Assembly (NCBI GenBank): GCA_963921795.1
Contig: OY997647.1
Location: forward strand, 66,011,237 to 66,075,236
From: Nannobrachium achirus
Taxonomy: Eukaryota > Chordata > Actinopteri > Myctophiformes > Myctophidae
Length of the DNA stretch: 64,000 nt
Direction: 5' to 3'
A model generated the notes under the pieces. It had not been told where the DNA came from. It was given only the letters and a program-made list of their open reading frames with translations, and did not search any database. The position numbers and the translations under genes were made by a program. Below, piece after piece: positions 1 through 13,267 of the stretch; the stretch's first letter is position 1, and each line of letters opens with the position of its first letter.

Positions 1-189
1 CGTTCGTCGGCGTTCGTCGGCCGTTCATGCGGCGGTCCGCGCCTCCGCGGTCGTCTGTCCTCTGCTCCTCTCGTCTCTCTTTTCATTCACGTGCTCCAAT
101 AGTAGGCACTGCACGCAGCAGTGCCTCGTGAACGTTCGTCGGAGGCTCCGTTGATATGCAGTGCTGTCTACTCTGCACTCTGCTCCTGC

Positions 190-300
<111 letters not shown>

Positions 301-368
301 CTCCTCCTCGTCTCGCAAGCCTGACTGACTATACTTTGTCCTATGTGTGTTGCACGGCGAGAATATCT

Positions 369-431
369 GATCTGCAAGCTCACAACGCGTCGCATCCACG
401 AGACAACGTGAGCTTGTAGATCAGCTATTTT
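369..431. repeat. Dispersed hairpin repeat, copy a
   Basis: An inverted repeat whose arms read GATCTGCAAGCTCACAACG and its near complement CGTGAGCTTGTAGATC, separated by a short loop and followed by a GCTATTTT tail. It is one of about ten copies of the same hairpin in the window (best copies at 28325, 31751 and 39228). It looks like the central palindrome of a MITE; no protein or RNA function is implied. Confidence 0.8.
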
Positions 432-886
432 AACCAACGCGGATCATGCTGTGCACGGTTTAGAAACGTCTGCCTTCTAGTGGGGTTCCTTGTACATGTA
501 ACTTTTTGTTTTTTAGAGTATCAAGACAGTAGATTGAAGAAAAATATATTTTTTGCCCTATTACCAAAATCGGAATTGTGTTTTTTGAACAATGTCTTAG
601 TTTTCCCACAACTGCTGTGTAATATATATATTATTTTGTATTGCTATATCAAGTCAATACTGTGTGGGGAATCAATTGGAGTCAAATATTTGTTTTTGAA
701 TATTATGATATTTCACACAATGAGACAATAACATGGTTATTACATGCAGTCCTTCACAATAAGGGTGCAGGAAGACTGATGTTGTGGGCACCTCAATGTT
801 AAGTTGGATGAAATTATTGCTGTGTGTGTTTCTATATAATATGGGTTGAGTCAATAATTTTGACAAATAATAGCATGCAGAAACGT
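432..886. other. Unassigned AT-rich sequence
   Basis: No conserved frame, splice context or recognised repeat was seen. Short frames here have no recognisable similarity. Confidence 0.5.
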
Positions 887-948
887 CTAAACATTTATAT
901 AATATATAAATGTTTAGGTCTATATATATAATATATATATATATAGAC
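887..948. repeat. Two adjacent AT-rich palindromes
   Basis: The stretch from about 887 to 917 is an inverted repeat (CTAAACATTTATAT and its complement). It is followed directly by a second one bounded by GTCTATATATATA and its complement. These are probable cruciform-forming AT palindromes. Confidence 0.8.
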
Positions 949-1009
949 CTTTATATATTTTTTCCCCTTTTTTTTGAATTGCCAAAAGTATAAAAAAAAA
1001 ATATGGTTA

Positions 1010-1166
1010 AAAAAAGAACTAAAAAAGAACTATGTAGTTCATTTTGGGGAACCATGAACTTTAGTTCATAATGGGGAATTATGAACTAAAAATGAACTAG
1101 TTCATTTTAGAAGTTCTGAACTTGAACTTGAACTAGTTCATTTTTAAAGTGAACTTTCCCAACACT
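1010..1166. mobile_element. hAT-type MITE, right end
   Basis: The segment is built of repeated GAACTA/TAGTTC words and ends in TTTCCCAACACTG, the complement of the CAGTGTTGGG terminal repeat of a widespread teleost hAT MITE. The left terminus is not visible, so the element is truncated or very diverged. Confidence 0.65.
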
Positions 1167-1317
1167 GTGTATTGTACTGTATCTTCTGTACTGTACTGTA
1201 CTGTACTGTACCGTACCTTACTGTGCTGTAGTGTACAGTACCTTACTGTATTGTAGTGTACTGTATCTTCTGTACTGTTCTGTGCTGTACCTTACTGTGC
1301 CGTAGTGTACTGTACCT
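1167..1317. repeat. Degenerate (TACTG)n satellite, block 1
   Basis: Pentanucleotide TACTG repeats with many substitutions. The same satellite recurs at 12893-13226, in both places directly beside HEL-A sequence. Confidence 0.9.
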
Positions 1318-1406
1318 TGACTTGGCGGATTGTCTCACCGTCCAAACCGCTGCACAAGGTCGCGCACTGCAGGCACACTTGTCAAAATTGACTCTGTCAA
1401 TTCTAG
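1318..1406 (+). mobile_element. HEL-A 3' end fragment
   Basis: This contains the HEL-A 3' terminus: GGCACACTT at 1372-1380, the hairpin AATTGACTCTGTCAATT and CTAG at 1403-1406. The TACTG satellite cuts it off on the left. It is the first of twelve HEL-A 3' ends. Confidence 0.85.
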
Positions 1407-2425
1407 TTAAGTGTGCCTATGCATAGCATGGGCAGACTTATTGTTATCGCTCATATTTATTTATTTATTTACTTACTTAAGTCTGTCCATACTTTTCCCC
1501 AAAGTTTGGCACGCAACTCCTCCCACAGTTTTTGCACCACACACTCGCGCCATATGTCAAATCGACCGGCTTACTCGGGAATGGTGTGCTATCAAGTTGC
1601 TAAGAGAAAGGTTCTATAGTTTAATTGATATTAATTTATTAGTGAATTAATTTTCCCCATTGACTTATAATGGGAATCGCATTCAATTATTTTTCTCTCG
1701 CAAACCATAGGGGCTACAGTTTCAAGACTTGGAGAGGAGGTTCATAATGATTGTAAGAATTAATCAAAAAATAATGACATCACTCGGCCTCATGGTGGCG
1801 CTATAACGGCCAACTTTACGTTTTGCCCCGTAACTCTTGAACCGTAGGTCGGAAAATGAAAATTCTTTTTTCCCTGGATTCCTTGGGTCAAGACGCATCT
1901 CCCCATATAGGCCACGCCCATTTGCGCCAGGATAGATTTTCCGCCATCTTGAATTTTCTCCAAAACACACTTTTTGCTCCTTTTCCTACATATTTTCTTC
2001 AAATGTCTTAAAAACCGGTACACATGATCTATGAAGCCATGCGATAAACATAGTCAAAGGATATTTCGATAGTCCGTACCGTTCGTTCGTAACGCGCTTC
2101 CAAAGTTAGCGGGAGGGGCCCGTTTCGCAAACGATAGCCATAAATCACAAACAATAGGTCGAGTCAACACTGAATTTCAACCACAGGTCGGGGGTGGCAT
2201 ACTCAACGAATCCCCAAAAGCATTTCCACTTCGACCCCTAGGGGGCGTCACAAACGCGCAAAACGTAACCGTTTCGTGCCAGAACGCGTTTTTCACGGGG
2301 ACCGACCCTCTCACAACGCAACGCGGACGACTCGGCGGACGGTCTCACGGTCCGAACCGCCACACAAGGTCGCGCATTTAGCGCGCTGCAGGCACACTTG
2401 TCAAAATTGACTCTGTCAATTCTAG
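1407..2425 (+). mobile_element. HEL-A monomer 1 (Helentron-like, non-autonomous)
   Basis: Complete 1019-bp monomer. The 5' end has AAGTGTGCC (1409-1417) that can pair with GGGCAGACTT (1430-1439), followed by a TTTA/TTAC microsatellite. The body includes GGTGGCGCTATAAC near 1795 and CCTAGGGGGCGTC near 2238. The 3' end has the complement GGCACACTT, a 7-bp stem hairpin and CTAG at 2422-2425. No Rep or helicase coding is present. Confidence 0.85.
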
Positions 2426-3876
2426 TTAAGTGTGCCTATGCATAGCATGGGCAGACTTATTGTTATCACTCATACTTAAGCCAGACATGGAGACACACAC
2501 ACATGTATTTCCCCAAAGTTTGGCACGCTACTCCTCCCACAGTTTTTGCACCACACACTTGCGCCATATGTCAAATCGACCGGCTTACGCGGGAATCGTG
2601 TGCTATCAACTTGCTAAGAGAAAGGTTCTATAGTTTAATTGATATGAATTTATTAAGAAATTAATTAACCCTTACCTGTCCCCATTGACTTATAATGGGA
2701 ATCGCATTCAATAATTTTTCTCTCGCAAACCATAGGGGCTACAGTTTCAAGACTCAGAGAGGAGGTTCATAATGATTACAAGGAATAAATAAAAAATAAT
2801 AGCGTCATTTGGCCTCATGGTGGCGCTATAACAGCCCAGTGTACGTTTTGGCCTGTAACTGTTGAACCGTAGGTCGGAAAATTAAACTTATTTTTTCCCC
2901 GGATTCCTTGGGCCAAGACGCATCTCCCCATATAGGCCACGCCCATTTGCGCCAGGATAGATTTTCCGCCATCTTGAATTTTCTCCGAAACACACTTTTT
3001 GCTCCTTTTCCTACATATTTTCTTCAAATGTCTTAAAAACCGGTACACGTGATCTATGAAGCCACGCGATAAACATAGTCAAAGGATATTTCGATAGTCT
3101 ATACCGTTCATTCGTAACGTGCTTCCAAAGTTAGCGGGAGGGGCCCGTTTTGCAAACAATAGCCATAAATCACAAACAAAAGGTCCATTCAACACTGAAT
3201 TTCAACCACAGGTCGGGGGTGGCATACTCAACGAATCCCAAAAAGCATTTCCACTTGGCCACATGGTGGCGCTATAACGGACCACTTGCCTCGTAACTCT
3301 TGAACCGTAGGTCGGAGAATTACAATTATTTTTTCCCTGGATTCCTTGGGTCACGACGCATCTCTCCATATAGGATACGCCAATTTGCACATGGGAAGAT
3401 TTTCCGCCATCTTGAATTTTCTCCTAAACACACTTTTTACTCCTTTTCCTACACATTTTCTTCAAATGTCTTAAAAACCGGTACACATGATCTTTAAAGC
3501 CATGCGATAAACATAGTCAAAGGATATCTCGATAATCCGTACCGTTCGTTCGTAACGCGCTTCCAAAGTTAGCGGGAGGGGCCCGTTTTGCTAACAATAG
3601 CCATAAATCACAAACAATAGGTCGAGTCAACACTGAATTTCAACCAAAGGTCGGGGGTGGCATACTCAACGATTCCCCAAAAGCATTTCAACTTCGACCC
3701 CTAGGGGGCGTCACAAACGCGCAAAACGTAACCGTTTCGTGCCAGAACGCGTTTTTCACGGGGACCGACCCTCTCACAACGAAACGCGGACGGTCTCACG
3801 GTCCGAACCGCCGCACAGGGTCGCGCATTTAGCGCGCTGCAGGCACACTTGTCAAAATTGACTCTGTCAATTCTAG
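2426..3876 (+). mobile_element. HEL-A monomer 2 (long form)
   Basis: 1451 bp. It has the same 5' hairpin motif and 3' hairpin+CTAG (3873-3876) as monomer 1. It differs by an internal duplication of about 446 bp: the GGTGGCGCTATAAC block appears at about 2818 and again at about 3264. Confidence 0.85.
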
Positions 3877-5325
3877 TTAAGTGTGCCTATGCATAGCATG
3901 GGACACTTATTGTTCTCGCTCATATTTATTTATTTATTTATGTCTGTCCATACGATTCCCCAAAGTTTGGCACGCTACTCCTCCCACAGTTTTTGCAACA
4001 CACACTCGCGCCATATGTCAAATCGACCGGCTTACTCGGGAATGGTGTGCTATTAAGTTGCTAAGAGAAAGGTTCTATAGTTTAATTGATATTAATTTAT
4101 TAGTGCATTAATTTCTCCCCATTGACTTATAATGGGAATGGCAAAAACTCACATTCAATTAATTTTCTCTCGCAAACCATAGGGCCTACAGTTTCAACAC
4201 TTGGAGAGGAGGTTCATAATGATTTCAAGGATTAAATAAAAAATAATAGTGTCATTTGGCCTCATGGTGGCGCTATAACAGCCCACTTTACGTTTTGGCC
4301 TGTAACTGTTGAACCGTAGGTCGGAAAATGAAAATTCTTTTTTCCCTGGATTCCTTGGGTCAAGACGCATCTCCCGATATAGGCCACGCCCATTTGTGCC
4401 AGGATAGATTTTCCGCCATCTTGAATTTTCTCCAAAACACACTTTTTGTTCCTTTTCCGACATATTTTCTTCAAATTGCACAAAAAACGGTACACATGAT
4501 CTATGAACCCATGCAATGAACATACTCAAGGGATATTGCGATAGTCCATTACGTTCGTTCGTAACGCGCTTCCAAAGTTAGCGGGAGGGGCCCGTTTTGC
4601 AAACAATAGCCATAAATCACAAACAAAAGGTCCAGTCAACACTGAATTTCAACCACAGGTCGGGGGTGGCATACTCAACGATCCCCAAAAGCATTTCCAA
4701 TTGGCCACATGGTGGCGCTATAACGGACCACTTGCCTCGTAACTCTTGAACCATAGGTCGGAGAATTAAAATTATTTTTTCCCTGGATTCCTTGGGTCAC
4801 GACGCATCTCTCCATATAGGACACGCCAATTTGCACATGGGAAGATTTTTCACCATTTCAAATTTTCTCCAAAAGACACTTTTTGCTCCTTTTCCTACAT
4901 ATTTTCTTCAAATGTCTTAAAAACCGGTACACGTGATCTATGAAGCCATGCGATAAACATAGTCAAAGGATATTTCGATAGTCCATACCGTACCTTCGTA
5001 ACGCGCTGCCAAAGTTAGCGGGAGGGGCCCGTTTCGCAAACGATAGCCATAAATCACAAACAATAGGTCGAGTCAACACTGAATTTCAACAGCAGGTCGG
5101 GGGTGGCATACTCAACGAATCCCCAAAAGCATTTCCACTTCGACCCCTAGGGGGCGTCACGAACGCGCGAAACGTAACCGTTTCGTGCCGGAACGCGTTT
5201 TTCACGGGGACCGACCCTCTCACAACGAAACGCAGACAACTTGGCGGATGGTCTCACCGTCCAAACCGCTACACAAGGTCGTGCATTGCAGGCACACTTG
5301 TCAAAATTGACTCTGTCAATTCTAG
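3877..5325 (+). mobile_element. HEL-A monomer 3 (long form)
   Basis: 1449 bp, with CTAG at 5322-5325. The internal duplication has a 445-bp period (block starts at about 4258 and 4703). The 5' end carries AAGTGTGCC. Confidence 0.85.
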
Positions 5326-6275
5326 TATTGACTTTACAAGCGCACTCTCTAAACTTCGGCACGCTACTCCTCCCACAGTTTTTGCACCACACACTCGCGC
5401 CATATGTCAAAACGACCGGCTTACTCGGGAATCGTGTGCTAGTAACTTGCTAAGAGAAAGGTTCTATAGTTTAATTTATATTAATTTATTAGTGAATTAA
5501 TTTTTCCCCATTGATTTATAATGGGACAATGAAAAAAGTCACATTCAAGTATTTTTCTATCGCAAACCATAGGGCCTACAGTTTCAAACCTCGTAGAGCA
5601 GATTCATAATGATTTTAAGAATAAATCGAAAAATAATTACACCATCCATCCTCATGGTGGCGCTATAGCGGCTCACTTTACGTTTTGCCCCGTAACTCTT
5701 GAACCGTAGATCGGAAAATGAAAATTATTTTTTCCCTGGATTCCTTGGGTCAAGACGCATCTCTCCATATAGGCCACGCCCATTTGCGTATGGATAGATT
5801 TTCCGCCATCTTGAATTTTCTCCAAAACACACTTTTTGCTCCTTTTCCTACATATTTTCTTCAAATGTTTTAAAAACCGGTACACATGATCTATGAAGGC
5901 ATGCAATAAACATAGTCAAAGGATATTTCGATAGTCCATACCGTTCGTTCGTAACGGCCTTCCAAAGTTAGCGGGAGGGGCCCGTTTCGCAAACGAGAGC
6001 CATAAATCACAAACAAAAGGTCAAGTCAACACTGAATTTTAACCACGGGTCGCGGGTGGCATACTCAACGTTTCCCCAAAAGCATTTCCACTTCGACCCA
6101 TAGGGGGCGTCACAAACGCGCGAAACGTAACCGTTTCGTGCCAGAACGCGTTTTTCACGGGGACCGACCCTCTCACAACGAAACACGGGCTTGGCGGATT
6201 GTCTCACCGTCCAAACCGCTGCACAAGGTCGCGCACTGCAGGCACACTTGTCAAAATTGACTCTGTCAATTCTAG
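5326..6275 (+). mobile_element. HEL-A monomer 4 (short form, variant 5' end)
   Basis: 950 bp, with CTAG at 6272-6275. The first bases (TATTGACTTTACAAGC) replace the AAGTGTGCC hairpin, a second 5'-end type shared with monomer 11 and, diverged, with monomers 7-9. Confidence 0.85.
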
Positions 6276-7721
6276 TTAAGTGTGCCTATGCATAGCATGG
6301 GCAGACTTATTGTTATCGCTCATATTTACTTAAGTCTGTCCATACTTTTCCCCAAAGTTTGGCACGCTACTCCTCCCACAGTTTTTGCACCACACACTCG
6401 CGCCATATGTCAAATCGACCGGCTTACGCGGGAATCGTGTGCTATCAACTTGCTAAGAGAAAGGTACTATAGTTTAATTGATATGAATTTATTAGTGAAT
6501 TAATTTTCCCCATTGACTTATAATGGGAATCGCATTCAATTATTTTTCTCTCGCAAACCATAGGGGCTACAGTTTCAAGACTTGGAGAGGAGGTTCATAA
6601 TGATGTCAAGGATTAAATAAAAAATAATAGTGTCTTTTGGCCTCATGGTGGCGCTATAACAGCCCACTTTACCTTTTGGCCTGTAACTCTTGAACCATAG
6701 GTCGGAAAATTAAAAATCTTTTTTCCCTGGATTCCTTGGGTCATGACGCATCTCCCCATATAGGCCACGCCCATTTGCGCCAGGATAGATTTTCCGCCAT
6801 CTTGCATTTTCTCCAAAACACACTTTTTACTCCTTTTACAACATATTTTCTTCAAATGGCACAAAAAGCGGTACACATGATCTATGAACCCTTACAATGA
6901 ACATACTCAAGGGATATTTTGATAGTCCATATCGTTCGTTCGTAACGCGCTTCTAAAGTTAGTGGGAGGAGCCCGTTTCGCAAACAATAGCCATAAATCA
7001 CAAACAAAACGTCGAGTCAACACTGAATTTCAACCAAAGGTCAGGGGTGGCATACTCAACGAATCCCCAAAAGCATTTCCACTCGGCCACATGGTGGCGC
7101 TATAACGGACCACTTGCCTCGTAACTCTTGAACCGTAGATCGGAAAATGAAAATTATTTTTTCCCTGGATTCCTTGGGTCAAGACGCATCTCCCCATATA
7201 GGCCCCGCCCATTTGCGTAGGGCTAGATTTTCCGCCATTTTGAATTTTCTCCAAAACACACTTTTTGCTCCTTTTCCCACATATTTTCTTCAAATGTCAC
7301 AAAAAGCGGTACACATGATCTATGAACCCACCCGATGAACCTATTCAAGGGATATTTCGATAGTCCTTACCGTTCGTCCGTAACGCGATTCCAAAGTTAG
7401 CGGGAGGGGCCCGTTTCGCAAACAATAGCCATAAATAACAAACAAAAGGTCGGGTCAACACCGAATTTCACTTAAAGGTCGGGGGTGGCATACTCTACGT
7501 ATCCCGTAAAGCATTTCCACTTCGACCCGTAGGGGGCGTCACAAGCGCGCTAAACGTAACCCTTTCGGGCCAAAACACGTTTTTCACGGGGAACGACCCT
7601 CTCACAATGAAACGCAGACGACTCGGCGGATGGTCTCACGGTCCGAACCGCTGCACGAGGTCGCGCATTTAGCGAGCTGCACTGCAGGCACACTTGTCAA
7701 AATTGACTCTGTCAATTCTAG
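6276..7721 (+). mobile_element. HEL-A monomer 5 (long form)
   Basis: 1446 bp, with CTAG at 7718-7721. The duplicated blocks start at about 6639 and 7085. The 5' end carries AAGTGTGCC. Confidence 0.85.
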
Positions 7722-9125
7722 TGTATGTATGTCCATGCTTTTCCCCAAAGTTTGACACGTTTCACAGACCACAGTTTTTGCGCCACACACTCGCGCCATA
7801 TGTCAAACCGACCGGGTTACTCGGGAATGGTGTGCTAGTAACTTGCTAAGAGAAAGGTTCTATAGTTTAATTGATATTAATTTATTAGTGAATTAATTTT
7901 CCCCCATTGACTTATAATGGGAATGGCAAAAACTCAAATTCAATTATTTGTCTCTCGCAAACCATAGGGGCTAGAGTTTCAAGACTTGGAGAGGAGGTTC
8001 ATAATGATTTCAAGGATTAAATAAAAAATAATAGTGTCATTTGGGCCTCATGGTGGCGCTGTAACAGCCCACTTTACGTTTTGGCCTGTAACTCTTGAAC
8101 CGTAGATCGGAAAATTAAAATTCTTTTTTCCCTGGATTCCTTGGGTCATGACGCATCTCGCCATATAGGCCACGCCCATTTGCGCCAGGATAGATTTTCC
8201 GCCATCTTGAATTTTCTCCAAAACACACTTTTTGCTTATTTTCCTAAATTTTTTCTACAAATGTCACAAAAAGCGGTATACCTGACCTATGAAGCCATGC
8301 AATGAACATACTCAAGGGATATTTTGATCGTCCGTACCGTTCGTTCGTAACGCGCTTCTAAAGTTAGCGGGATGGGCTTGTTTGGCAAACAATAGCCATA
8401 AATCACAAACAAAAGGTCCAGTCAACACTGAATTTCAACCACAGGTCGGGGGTGGCAAACTCAACGAATCCCCAAAAGCATTTCACTTGGCCACATGGTG
8501 GCGCTATAACGGACCACTTGCCTCGTAACTCTTGAACCGTAGGTCGGAGAATTAAAATTATTTTTTCCCTGGATTCCTTGGATCACGACGCATCTCTCCA
8601 TATAGGCCACGCAAATTCGAACACTGCGAGATTTTTCACCATTTTGAATTTTCTCCAAAACACACTTTTTGCTCCTTTTCCTACATATTTTCTTCACATG
8701 TCACGAAAATGGGTACACATGATCTATGAACCCATGCAATGAACATAGTCAAGGGATATTTTGATAGTCCATACCGTTTGTTCGTAACGGGCTTCCAAAT
8801 TTAGCGGGAGGGGCCCGTTTTGCAAACAATAGCCATAAATCACAAACAAAACGTTGAGTCAACACTGAATTTCTACCACAGGTTGCGGGTGGCTTACTCA
8901 ACGAATCCCCAAAAGCATTTCCAATTCGACCCGTAGGGGGCGTCACAAACGCACAAAACGTAACCGTTTCGTGCCAAAACGCATTTTTCACGGGGAACGA
9001 CCCTCTCACAACGAAACACAGACGACTTGCTGGATGGTCTCACAGTCCAAACTGCTGCACGAGGTCGCGCATTTAGCGAGCTGCACTGCAGGCACACTTG
9101 TCAAAATTGACTCTGTCAATTCTAG
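7722..9125 (+). mobile_element. HEL-A monomer 6 (long form)
   Basis: 1404 bp, with CTAG at 9122-9125. The duplicated blocks start at about 8044 and 8489. The 5' end is reduced to TGTATGTATGTCC. Confidence 0.85.
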
Positions 9126-10078
9126 TGTTGACTTTACAAGCGCACTCTCAAAACTTCGGCACGCTACTAGTGCCGCACCATTTACGCCACCCGCGCAATA
9201 TATACATCAAAACGTGCGGCTCGGCCGGGAATGGTGTGCTTGTAACTTTCTTTCCGATCCGCGTTACCATGGCGACGTAATTGGCAAAAAACTACGCTTA
9301 ATTTTCCCCATTGACTTATAATGGGACAATGCAAAAAGTCACATTCAAGTATTTTTCTCTCGCAAACCATAGGGGCTACAGTTTCAAACCTCGGAGAGGA
9401 GATTCATAATGATATTAAGAATGAATCGAAAAATAATTACATCACTCATCCTCATGGTGGCGCTATAAAGGCCCACTTTACGTTTTGCCCCGTAACTCTT
9501 GAACCGTAGATCGGAAAATGAAAAATATTTTTTCCCTGGATTCCTTGGGTCAGGACGCATCTCCCCATATAGGCCACGCCCATTTGCGTAGGGATAGATT
9601 TTCCGCCATCTAGAATTTTCTCCAAAACACACTTTTTGCTCCTTTTCCTACATATTTTCTTCAAATGTCTTAAAAACCGGTACACGTGATCTATGAAGCC
9701 ACGCGATAAACATAGTCAAAGGATATTTCGATAGTCCATACCGTACGTTCGTAACACGCTTCCAAAGTTAGCGGGAGGGGCCCGTTTCGCAAACGATAGC
9801 CATAAATCACAAACGATAGGTCGAGTCAACACTGAATTTCAACCACAGGTCGGGGGTGGCATACTCAACGAATCCCAAAAAGCATTTCCACTTCGACCCC
9901 TAGGGGGCGTCACAAACGCGCGAAACGTAACCGTTTCGTGCCGGAACGCGTTTTTCACGGGGACCGACCCTCTCACAACGAAACACAGACAACTTGCCGG
10001 ATGGTGTCACCGTCCAAACCGCTACACAAGGTCGTGCATTGCAGGCACACTTGTCAAAATTGACTCTGTCAATTCTAG
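9126..10078 (+). mobile_element. HEL-A monomer 7 (short form, diverged 5' part)
   Basis: 953 bp, with CTAG at 10075-10078. The stretch 9165-9300 differs clearly from all other monomers (for example a CCATGGCGACG word), while the rest matches the consensus. This suggests a subfamily or gene conversion. Confidence 0.8.
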
Positions 10079-11044
10079 TGTTGAATCTACAAGCACACTT
10101 TCCCAAAGTTTGGCACGCTACTCCTCCCACAGTTTTTGCACCACACACTCGCGCCATATGTCAAATCGACCGGCTTACTCGGGAATCGTGTGCTAGTAAC
10201 TTGCTAAGAGAAAGGTTCTATAGTTTAATTGATATGAATTTATTAGTGAATTAATTTTCCCCATTGACTTATAATGGGAATGGCAAAAACTCACATTCAA
10301 TTATTTTCCTCTCGCAAACCATAGAGGCTACAGTTTCAAGACTTGGAGAGGAGGTTCATAATGATTTCAAGGATTAAATAAAAAATAATAGTGTCACTTG
10401 GCCTCATGGTGGCGCTATAACAGCCCAGTTTACGTTTTGGCCTGTAACTGTTGAACCGTAGGTCGGAAAATTAAAATTCTTCTTTGCCTGGATTCCTTGG
10501 GTCAAGACGCATCTCTCGATATAGGCCCCGCCCATTTGCGTAGGGATAGATTTTCCGCCATCTTGAATTTTCTCCAAAACACACTTTTTGCTCCTTTTCC
10601 TACATATTTTCTTCAAATGTCTTAAAAACCGGTACACATGATCTATGAAGCCACGCGATAAACACAGTCAAAGGATATTTCGATAGTCCCTACCGTTCGT
10701 TCGTAACGCGCTTCCAAAGTTAGCGGGAGGGGCACGTTTCGCAAACGATAGCCATAAATCACAAACGATAAGTCGAGTCAACACTGAATTTCAACCACAG
10801 GTGGGGAGTGGCATACTCAACGAATCCCCAAAAGCATTTCCACTTCGACCCCTAGGGGGCGTCACAAACGCGCGAAACGTAACCGTTTCGTGCCGGAACG
10901 CGTTTTTCACGGGGACCGACCCTCTCACAACGAAACGCGGACGACTCGGCGGACGGTCTCGCGGTCCAAACCGCCGCACGAGGTCGCGCATTTATGGAGC
11001 TGCACTGCAGGCACACTTGTCAAAATTGACTCTGTCAATTCTAG
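10079..11044 (+). mobile_element. HEL-A monomer 8 (short form)
   Basis: 966 bp, with CTAG at 11041-11044. The 5' end begins TGTTGAATCTACAAGC, identical to monomer 9, so these two look like a recent local duplication. Confidence 0.85.
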
Positions 11045-11996
11045 TGTTGAATCTACAAGCACACTTTCCCAAAGTTTGGCACGCTACTCCTCCCACAGTT
11101 TTTGCACCACACACTCGCGCCATATGTCAAATCGACCGGCTTACACGGGAATCGTGTGCTAGTAAGTTGCTAAGAGAAAGGTTCTATAGTTTAATTGATA
11201 TGAATTTATTAGTGAATTAATTTTCCCCATTGACTTATAATGGGAATCGCAAAAAATCACATTCAATTATTTTTCTCACGCAAACCATAGGGGCTACAGT
11301 TTCAAGACTTGGAGAGGAGGTTCATAATGATTTCAAAGATTAAATAAAAAATAATCGTGTCATTTGGCCTCATGGTGGCGCTATAACAGCCCAGTTTACG
11401 TTTTGGCCTGTAACTGTTGAACCGTAGGTCGGAAAATTAAAATTCTTTTTTACCTGGATTCCTTGGGTCAAGACGCATCTCCTGATATAGGCCACGCCCA
11501 TTTGCGCCAGGATAGATTTTCCGCCATCTTGCATTTTCTCCAAAACACACTTTTTGATCCTTTTCCTACATATTTTCTTCAAATGTCTTAAAAACTGGTA
11601 CACGTGATCTATGAAGCCATGCGATAAACATAGTCAAAGGATATTTCGATAGTCCATACCGTACGTTCGTAACGCGCTTCCAAAGTTAGCGGGAGGGGCC
11701 CGTTTCGCAAACGATAGCCATAAATCACAAACAATAGGTCGAGTCAACACTGAATTTCAACCACAGGTCGGGGGTGGCATACTCAACGAATCCCCAAAAG
11801 CATTTCCACTTCGACCCCTAGGGGGCGTCACAAACGCGCGAAACGTAACCGTTTCGTGCCGGAACGCGTTTTTCACGGGGACCGACCCTCTCACAACGAA
11901 ACACAGACAACTTGGCGGATGGTCTCACCGTCCAAACCGCTACACAAGGTCGTGCATTGCAGGCACACTTGTCAAAATTGACCATGTCAATTCTAG
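11045..11996 (+). mobile_element. HEL-A monomer 9 (short form)
   Basis: 952 bp, with CTAG at 11993-11996. The 3' hairpin loop has changed (GACCATGTC instead of GACTCTGTC), which keeps the outer stem. Confidence 0.85.
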
Positions 11997-12869
11997 TTAA
12001 GTGTGCCTATGCATAGCATGGGCAGACTTATTGTTATCGCTCATATTTATTTACTTAAGTCTGTCCATACTTTTCCCCAAAGTTTGGCACGCTACTCCTC
12101 CCACAGTTTTTGCACCACACACTCGCGCCATATGTCAAATCGACCGGCTTACTCGGGAATGGTGTGCTATCAAGTTGCTAAGAGAAAGGTTCTATAGTTT
12201 AATTGATATTAATTTATTAGTGAATTAATTTTCCCCATTGACTTATAATGGGAATCGCATTCAATTATTTTTCTCTCGCAAACCATAGGGGCTACAGTTT
12301 CAAGACTTGGAGAGGAGGTTCATAATGATTGTAAGAATTAATCAAAAAATAATGACATCACTCGGCCTCATGGTGGCGCTATAACGGCCAACTTTACGTT
12401 TTGCCCCGTAACTCTTGAACCGTAGGTCGGAAAATGAAAATTATTTTTTCCCTGGATTCCTTGGTTCATGACGCATCTCCCCATATAGGCCACGCCCATT
12501 TGCGTATGGATAGATTTTCCGCCATCTTGAATTTTGTCCAAAACACACTTTTTGCTCCTTTTCCTACATATTTTCTTCAAATGTCTTAAAAACCGGTACA
12601 CATGATCTATGAAGCCACGCGATAAACATAGTCAAAGGATATTTCGATAGTCCATACCGTTTGTTCGTAACGCGCTTCCAAAGTTAGCGGGAGGGGCCCG
12701 TTTCACAAACGATAGCCATAAATCACAAACAATAAGTCGAGTCACCACCGAATTTCAACCACAGGTCGGGGGTGGCATACTCAACGAATCCCCAAAAGCA
12801 TTTCCACTTCGACCCCTAGGGGGCGTCACAAACGCGCCAAACGTAACCGTTTCGTGGCAGAACGCGTTT
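11997..12869 (+). mobile_element. HEL-A monomer 10, 3'-truncated
   Basis: The 5' end with AAGTGTGCC and the body match the consensus up to about AACGCGTTT. The sequence then passes into TACTG satellite, so the usual 3' hairpin is missing. Confidence 0.8.
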
Positions 12870-12892
12870 CAGACACAGGCATTGCGATTGAG

Positions 12893-13226
12893 CTGTGCTG
12901 TACTTTACTGCACTGTATTGTACTGTACCGTACCGTACTGTATTGTACTCTGTCTTCTGTACTGTACTGTACTGTACTGTACTGTACTGTACTGTACTGT
13001 ACTGTACTGTACCTTACTCTGCTGTAGTGTACTGTACCTTACTGTATTGTAGTGTACTGTATCTTCTGTACTGTCTGTGCTGTAGCTTACTGTGCTGTAG
13101 TGTACTGTACCTTACCGTACTGTAGTGTGCTGTACCTTACTGTATTGTAGTGTACTGTGTCTTCTGTACTGTACTGTATGGTAGTGTACTGTACTTTTAT
13201 GGTACCGTTCTGTGCCTTACTGTAGT
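12893..13226. repeat. (TACTG)n satellite, block 2
   Basis: TACTG pentamers, with a clean core at 12957-13010 and degenerate flanks. This is the same satellite as at 1167-1317. It sits between two broken HEL-A monomers. Confidence 0.92.
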
Positions 13227-13237
13227 GAACTGTAAAA

Positions 13238-13267
13238 GGGTTAGGGTTAGGGTTAGGGTTAGGGTTA
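13238..13267. repeat. Interstitial telomere-type repeat
   Basis: Five TTAGGG units directly between the TACTG block and the resumed HEL-A sequence. Confidence 0.95.

Noticed and set aside
12895-13226. TACTG block as a CRISPR-like or regulatory array
   Set aside because: It is a simple degenerate pentamer satellite with no spacers.
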